Below are positions 31,153 through 38,065 of a stretch of DNA of 38,065 nt, in pieces. Every line of letters starts with the position of its first letter. The stretch's first letter is position 1. The notes beneath the pieces are model-generated. The model saw only the letters and a program-made list of their open reading frames with translations. It searched no databases and had not been told where the DNA came from. Location: assembly GCA_004802705.1 (NCBI GenBank), contig SGPL01000334.1, positions 1 through 38,065 of the forward strand, written 5' to 3'. The position numbers and the translations under genes were made by a program. Origin of the DNA: Bondarzewia mesenterica (Eukaryota; Basidiomycota; Agaricomycetes; Russulales; Bondarzewiaceae).

Positions 31153-34100
31153 TCACGGCAACCTACAGCTTTGCCAGTTTGAACCATGAGCAAATCGAGA
31201 AAAATCGACCATTGTCTCTGACGCGCCTAATATTCCCACTGTTCTTGGGGACCATAGACCAGTCCTGAGCGAGGCAGGTACCCAGAACAGATGCTCAGAC
31301 CGAGGACCGCGCACCCATTCATCCTCGTCGATAGCCGTTCGGTCCCCATAATATCCCTCGCTATCGGTGGCACATACGTCTATTTCTCGCACATGACGCT
31401 TAAAGCTGTCTGGCCAAGACAGCCGACTGTACGTAGCCATGTCCCAAATCATGACTGATGTGTCTGCAGAGCCGGACACTAGGCGTTCATCAGGAGATAG
31501 ATGGACAACACACGGTCAGTGTGAGCGCGCATAGGAATCGCCATTGGTGAAACCGTCTGCATGTTCCATATCCTAATTGTAGCGTCTTTAGAACCAGAAA
31601 CGAGCCATCCACCATCTCTTGACACAGCAACTGAGCAGACAGGGCCAGAATGGCCTACCAGTGGCTTCAAGGTGAGTTCTCCCGTATCTGCATCCCATAA
31701 GCGAATTGTCTCGTCATCCGAGCCCGATAAGATACGGCGGCCATTGTCAACTGGGCAGAAGAGGACTGAGAGGACTGGACCGGCATGGCCTTCAAAAGTT
31801 CTCACAGGTTCCCCTCCACTCTTCATATCCAATAGACGAATCACACCGTCTGCGGAGCCCGATACAACCCGCCCCTCATCGGGAGAAAAGGCGACGGAGT
31901 ACACCCAGCCTCCGCGCCCGTAAAAAGTCTTCATTAAAGCATCGGCGGGCGCCTTGCAAGTGTCCCAGATTCTGACTGTTTCATCATCAGAACCTGATGC
32001 AATGCACTGGCCATTGGTAGAGAATGCGAGGGAGCGGACGTGATCCTCATGGCCACGGAAAACGTTGGGCAAGCTTTCGCCCGTGCGAGCGTTCCACATG
32101 TAAATGATAGAGTCATCAGACCCTGCAATAAGGTGCTCGTCTGTCGGAGAGAATGAAACAGAGCAAAGGCATTGTTCATCTTTCTCCAGAGTCGGAAAGG
32201 GCGATATGCCTGTCGCAAGATTCTGTACGATAACCGCGTTATCATCCGAACCAGATGCTACATAATGCCCGTCCGGGGAGATTGACACCGAATGAATCCA
32301 ATCAGAATGGCCAAGCATGACTTTGGGCTCCGCGTTCGGGTATTGTGCATCCCAAACCCGTATAGTGCCGTCAGAAGAAGCGGAAATCACTCGAGAACCA
32401 TCCGGTGAAAAGGATGCACACTGGATGACATCCCTGTGCCCTCGTAGCGGTCCACATATAGTTCTCGCCGTCTCAATGTCGAATACGTAGAGAGAATGGC
32501 TGGTGGCATCAGGGTGCGTTGTGTTATCGAACACTCCAGAAACAATTCACTTCTCGTCCGGAGAGAAAGCAACAGCATAGTGATAGGTTCCAGAAGGTGC
32601 GGTAGAGACCCTGAGGGGTTGGAACATAGCAGCACCAGTCTCCGCATCCCAGATGTAGATATTTCCGTCGTCGGAACCGGTGGCTATATACTTGGAGGAA
32701 AATGCAACAGCTTGAACAGATTCGCTGTGTTTGGTCAGAGGCTCGAATATGGCAGTACCACCCGCAACGTCCCACATACGAGCGGTGTTATCGAGCGAAC
32801 CCGACAAGATTCGCGTCGAGTCTAGGGAGAACGCCATGGCTCGGATATCAGCCGTGTGCCCTTGTAATGGACCGCACAAGCAATCACCAGTATCCATGTC
32901 CCAGATACGGATTGTCTGATCATCTGATCCAGAGACAAGCTTGGTACCATCTGGTGAAAAAGCTAGCGTGTAAGCATCGCCGGTGTGACCGACTAAAGGC
33001 TTCAAAATCCTTTGTCCACTTTCAACATCCCAAATCCGGATGAGCCTGTCATCTTCTGAGGTGGCTGCACGAGTGCCATCCCGCGACAGGACAGCCGTGC
33101 AGACATGTCGTCGAGTCTCTTTATCCAGACGCCTCGTCGTAACAGTTCCAGCTTCGATCTCCCAAGTCCAAATAGACTCGCCATCTAGACCCAGGAGAGA
33201 CTCCCCATCACCAAGTAGCTGGAAGGAGTAGAATTTTTTTTGGCATCTCCACAGTTCGCTGTAGGGCGCCAATGTTCCAAATCCTGAGTGAACGATCGTC
33301 CGATTCAGAGCTCGATATCGCATGCTTTCCGTCTGGTGAAAATCCAACGGAAGTGACTGCACCAGCATGACCAACCAAGGGTTCAAAAAGCATCTCACCT
33401 GAGTCCACACTCCACACCCGGAGTGTTTTGTCGTATGAACCAGATAAGACGTATTCGCTAGTACCATCGAAGGCAACCGACGCGACGTAGTTCGAATGAC
33501 CTTGGAAAAGTTGTCCATGTTGATTCCCCGTCGATGACTCCCACAAACGAATACTGCCATCTTCGGATCCAGAGACAAACAATATGCCATCCGGCGAAAA
33601 GGCGACGCTGCGCACGAAGCCAGTATGACCTGTGAAGGGCTCCAGTAGCAATCCCCTTTCCTCCGCATCCCATACTCGAATAGTTCTGTCGTCTCCGCCA
33701 GAGACAACCCTCTTCGTATCCGGTGAAAATGCGACAGACTGGACGTAATCGCTGTGCCCTTCCAAAACGAGACTGTTGCTCTGGGTCGCTTCCAAATTCC
33801 ATATGCGCACAGTCCTGTCATCCGATGCGGATGCCACTTTCGAGCCAGAGATGGCAACTGAACGTACCCAATCCCTATGACCCTGAAAGGGACCAAAGAG
33901 CAGGATGCCTGTGTCCATATCCCAGACGCGAACGGACATATCTCTGGAACCTGAAACGAGCCGCTTTCTGGCAGAAACAGCAATTGAAAGGACAGCAGAA
34001 GTGTGGCCGTCCATTGTCAATAGGCAGTCTCCGGTCTCGGGATTCCATGCGCGAATACTACCATCTGACATCCCAGAAAACACGCGCTTTCCATCGGAAG

Positions 34101-37100
34101 AGTAAGCAACAGCATTGGCGTTTCCCCCCGACATTGGCCACCAGGCAAAGCGCAAGGCCGGAGAGTGATCGGGAAGAATCCCCTTGACTTCCAGGATGCT
34201 AGGAAATTGGAGACGATATGGCTTCGCTATTTCGGATTCTGTTGGGGCAAACGCCAGAGCCGATAAGTAGATATGGGGGACACTCCGCTGAATCGGATCG
34301 CGTGATATGAGAATGAATCGACTAGCATCCTTAGCAAAGCTGGACAACTCCTTGTCAGCTACCTGTTTCGCAACGTTCAGCTACATTGACGAAGGAAGAA
34401 AACAGAGCACTTTCCTCGAGCCAATCTGCTGTAAACAGCAAGAGTTTGAGACCTGTATCAACAGCATCCACAAGGCTGAGCACCTCAATCCAATACAACA
34501 GACGAGTTCGTAAGAATCTCCTGAGTAAATCAACAAGCTCGACGTCACGTTTTTCCGTTGTCTCGCGATAGTCCCGGAGGTGATCGGCCCAGTATTTGCA
34601 AGCATATAACAAGGCAGAAGAAATGTTCTTCGACACAATGTCGTCAAGACCTGGGACGTCCACATTTGCGATATGCGAGGATTGGAGACCACAGATGTTG
34701 AATCGCAGTCCTTTCTCTTCGTTCAGCATGAGCTGTAAGCAAGCGATAACAAAGTTACGGCTCGCGCGCCTGCGGTCAATGAGAAACGCCGAATGATCCT
34801 TCGAGCACCGTTCGCTATCCATGAGAAATTCCGCGAATGATTGGTGTCGAATAGATATATGGTTGTCGCTGCCCGTATAGATCATGACACATAGCTTTCG
34901 ACAGACTTCCTCCGGAGGGTCTGATTTGAACCGATCGTCGAAGAGACTTTGCAGATCTTGGATTGTGAGAGGTGCTTTCGCGAGAGCCAACGCGCCGATG
35001 GTCGCATGGTATCCAGCTACTGGCTTCAAATCGGTGAATGCAAAAGATAAAATCTGTCGGTAGAGTGTATCAATGCTCGGGTACTTGTGCCGAGTCCCAC
35101 CAGCAATCACGGCCGAAAACTTCTTCTCGCGATCATCGCGGCCTGCCGCGATAAAGTCCATAGCCGCCTTCGCCCAGATGAAGAGTCCAGCAGCGTGTCT
35201 TTCGATCTTGACGACCAACTCCGGTTGTGGCCAAGTCGACGGGAGCTGAGCTTGAGTTCTGATTTCTCTTAAGCGGTGCTCCAAGTATCGATGGATATCA
35301 TCACTCGTATAGGGATCAACGTCCACCCCAGTAGAAATATCAACGCGTTTGACAAGTTTACCATCAAACACCCGCAAGATCGCCTCGTCAACGCGGCTAG
35401 TCACGACAAGCTTCACGTTATGAGACAGAGTGTTCCAACGGCCCAAGGTGTCCAGCAGATTTGGCCAGTCGCCAGCGTAGCTCCAACGATCGGATTCATC
35501 CAGGCCATCAAGAACAATTACAGGGTATTTTTGGGTCAAGTGGTCCATGGTGGGCGGATTCGTCAGCGGCTCCACAATCAGTTTCTCAAAACAGGGGAGC
35601 ACCTCATTTATCTCGACTGTCTCTTTTGTCAAGATGGTGTGAATGTGGCTTTTCAATGCAGGATGGAACGACGCGAGGCCGTACGAGATAGTACGCCAGA
35701 CGTGGTAAGGAAAAACTGACGAGCGCCGAAAATAGAACGAACCGCCGCACCGATGTTGGCTGAGCAACTCAGAAATGAGAGTTGATGCAACCGCCGTCTT
35801 GCCCGATCCCGGAGCGCCCGTAAGCCAAAGGATGTTGGGCGTTTCAGCTTCGTAGTTATCCGCCCATTCCAATATCTGATCGAGGACGCTTTTGCGAGTT
35901 CCCTCTAAGAAAAATATATCGGCAATTTCGTCTCTGGCGTCTCGGGGCAACAGCGTGTCATAAAGGAGCTCATCTTCGTCAATTGATTCAAAAAAAAAAT
36001 AGAATAAACGACTGATGGCCAAGTCCATCATGCATAGAAGTAAGAGATTCAACTTACCCGCTACAGTCTCCTTCTCGACGAGCTCGTTGCCCTCATCCGA
36101 CTCGTTGTCCGGCCTTCGGTACACCTCACTGAATGAGTTGATCCGTTGCGCTCCGTAAAATTTCTCTTGAGTTTCCTAAACAAACGTTGGAACGCAGAAA
36201 GCGTATCTTGGCGTGATTCAAATGGCTTATCACTTTCTGAAGCGAATTGCACTCGGTCAGTTTAGAAGTGCAGTCCAATCCTTGACGATCTCACCTCGGG
36301 GCGCAAGTGCGACATAATCCTCTGCAAACACCGCTGCATTGGCGATGGCTAGCAAGATGGACGACACGGTGTCAGTTTCAGATTCCAACATGGAACGAAA
36401 CTGAGGTTTTGCAAGATAAGAAAGCAAGTCACAAATATCTTCGCCAAGGGTTTGGATGCCTTCATCGCCGCTTCCTGCACTCAGAGCCTGTTCATATAAG
36501 ATGAAATTTCAGGATAAAGAATACAAAGGACATCATCGCTCGCACCTCAGTCGCCATTTCCAACGCCTTCAAGGTACTCTCGGCATTTTCCGTAGCCTGT
36601 ATGTATGCTCAAAACTGGCTCAATACAAATGAACAATGAAAACCGTACTGAATAATTCTTGAAGAAGGTTTTTAGGTTCTTCAGGATCCCCCCTGATCGC
36701 CGGAAGTATAAAGAAGGTGAAGGTATCTCTGGAAACAGGAGGAGCGCATCCGCAGTAGGTGTAGCCGATAACAGACCATCGGGAGTATCGGTCTCAGTCG
36801 CCTTCCGCACCTCCAGACGACAATGATTTGAGGCACACTCCAGAAATCTCCGAATAGCTCAGCTCACCTTCGGAACTTTACTTGAAGTCAATTTGAGGGT
36901 CACTTGGTACTCTGCACCCTGCTCTACATACTCTGCATTGCAAATCGGAAACGGTCAACAGCTAAAAGATTCCATCTATACCTCGAATTACTCACCATGG
37001 CTGTCTCCAGATTCGTCCGAGCACGCTCGAAGCACCGCATCTCCCGATATGCTGACCGGTTTCGGCTTCTTCTTCTGGCCGAGAATTGGTAGTCTCGAAA

Positions 37101-37486
37101 ACAATCGCGGCTGATATGGCTGTACAGTCATGGATGACGCAGAGGAGATGGTACTGTGTTCAACGAGTTTAATCAGATAAGTCATAAGGGTGATGACTCG
37201 GCGACTACTCACACACTTGGATGCACTTTCCATTGCATCACCCAACTAAGCATGTGGGTTTGAAAAACACACGTCCGACGCTGGCCATCGATGATCAACT
37301 TGAGACTTCTCGAAACTCGCGACGATCCACCAGAAGAAATTGAGATATCTGTATGATCGAAGGAAATGTTAAGTAACAGCGAAGAACGCAGATCCTGATG
37401 AAGCGGACAAACTCACGCGTAAGATGGAGAGTAAAATTCGTTGCAGGAGTCGTGTGGATTGTGGGGTGCGGGGGTGCACTCGCCAT
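31153..37486 (-). pseudogene. NACHT-WD40 NLR-like receptor, broken in several places
   Basis: This is a very large STAND protein. ATG 37486 (MASAPPHPT) leads through exons 37486-37417, 37348-37213, 37153-36996, 36932-36868, 36810-36649, 36596-36546, 36487-36295, 36236 to about 36180, 36128-36058, 35973-34385 and 34350 to 31153; the joint near 36180-36130 is uncertain. NACHT motifs: DARDEIADIFFLEGTRKSVL, Walker A GAPGSGKTA at 35815-35790, Walker B PVIVLDGLDES near 35520, then KLVVTSRVD. About 21 WD40 repeats follow (VAFSPDGxxxVSGSxDxTIRIWD type), then the conserved tail SEHLFWVPASLRTGLW and DFSRFAHGSNWQSC. Lesions: A8 at 33234-33241 (+1), TGA at 32549-32547 where an arginine is expected before IVSG, and a shift near 31501-31517. 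Fungal members act in non-self recognition and regulated cell death. A decayed paralogue or an assembly with errors are both possible. Confidence 0.85.
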
Positions 37487-38007
37487 AGAGCTTGAGACGA
37501 CATGAACACTGGCAAACGAAAAGGAGGGAAAAGGCTTAGACGTGGTCAACAGCAATCAGGCAGGGATTGCAATCAATTGAGCGCTAGGAGCTAGTCTGAG
37601 CTGGCTCCTCGGGGAATAGGCTGCTGTAATATCAACTCGGTTTCTGACTGAGCAGAAAGCCGCCTGGATATGTAGATAACAGTCACGGAGCCGCTCGGGG
37701 CTCAGTCTGTTCCATTAAATAAATACCTAGTAAGTTATCCAGTAACCGTTGGCAACCAGCAAGGAATTCACAAGTTGGATCTGAAATTGACTGACGCCGC
37801 GAGCTAGAGCAAATCACTAGGGGAGCTCAAAGTTGGCGCTTACGCTGTAAGCGACCGCCGCATACGAGTTCCGCTTATGAGCTCGGATGCGCCCGTGTGA
37901 TCTTATGTAATGTCACGCCCGGATGAGCGAGCATTAAGCAAGTTGAAGCCATTCTCCTCCTTGCTACTGAGCGCACTCAATGCGCGCTGTTACCACACCC
38001 CTTTATA
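37487..38007. other. Upstream region of the NLR gene, nothing recognised
   Basis: About 520 bp without a supportable ORF. It should hold the NLR promoter on the minus strand and perhaps a promoter for a plus-strand gene leaving the window. CTTTATAATG at 38001-38010 is the only TATA-like element on the plus strand. Confidence 0.35.
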
Positions 38008-38065
38008 ATGCCTCGGAAAAGCCTTCATGAAAAATGGAAGCATGACTACATCCACTTCATGGCCA
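38008..38065 (+). CDS. Possible start of a gene running off the window
   Basis: ATG at 38008 opens 19 codons without a stop to the window edge (MPRKSLHEKWKHDYIHFMA). It is too short for a family call; the basic and aromatic composition would suit a DNA-binding or transposon-derived protein, but that is a guess. Confidence 0.15.
   Translation, partial: MPRKSLHEKWKHDYIHFMA

Noticed and set aside
32547..33983. Full 478-codon frame as one protein
   Set aside because: Only the lower part (from about 33240 down) is real WD40 sequence; the upper half is an out-of-frame reading of repeats encoded in the 33208-34347 frame.
1..38065. tRNA, rRNA, CRISPR or bacterial operon features
   Set aside because: None seen; intron-rich genes show a eukaryotic nuclear sequence.

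Overview
The window is nuclear DNA of a filamentous basidiomycete, most likely an Agaricomycete. The evidence is gene-dense sequence with many 45-70 nt introns (GTRNGT donors, CTRAY-like branch points), a DUF6535 membrane-protein gene, a NACHT-WD40 (NLR-like) gene, and housekeeping genes with typical basidiomycete exon structures. There is no rRNA, CRISPR array, recognisable tRNA, or transposase/reverse-transcriptase ORF. Species cannot be named from the sequence.

Left accessory part (1-5.9 kb): a large inverted repeat, with arms of about 2.1 kb (187-2294 and 3689-5808) around a 1.4 kb spacer. Each arm carries the same small unknown gene pointing outward (813-1414 minus, 4570-5170 plus). The arms differ at very roughly one base in ten, yet a 383-bp block covering most of this gene's last exon is identical. 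Other ORFs in the arms have decayed differently on each side. The spacer holds a third unknown coding remnant, a 29-bp direct repeat and a TATA-like promoter.

6-9 kb: a DUF6535 membrane-protein gene (minus) with one in-frame TGA. Core region, 9.5-31 kb: RPAP1/Rba50 (RNA polymerase II assembly factor, plus), a mitochondrial-type flavin-reductase-domain protein (minus), a 3' remnant of an MFS transporter (plus), a single-pass membrane protein of unknown function (plus), monothiol glutaredoxin Grx5 (minus), mtHsp70 escort protein Zim17/Hep1 (minus), the catalytic subunit of DNA polymerase alpha (plus, 17 exons), and a CLC chloride channel/transporter with paired CBS domains (plus, 24 exons). Zim17 and Pol alpha are divergent and share a 312-bp promoter with clustered ACGCG motifs. 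Grx5 and Zim17 both serve mitochondrial protein and Fe-S homeostasis but are 0.9 kb apart.

Right part, 31.1-37.5 kb: a very large NACHT-WD40 gene (minus) with about 21 WD40 repeats, i.e. room for three seven-bladed propellers. It is broken in at least three places (one extra A in an A8 run, one CGA-to-TGA-type nonsense codon, one further frameshift). The neighbouring CLC gene has the same kind of A8 +1 frameshift near its end, so these lesions could be real decay or homopolymer sequencing errors. The last 58 bases may open another gene.

Exon coordinates were worked out by hand from reading frame, splice signals and family conservation. No similarity search was run.
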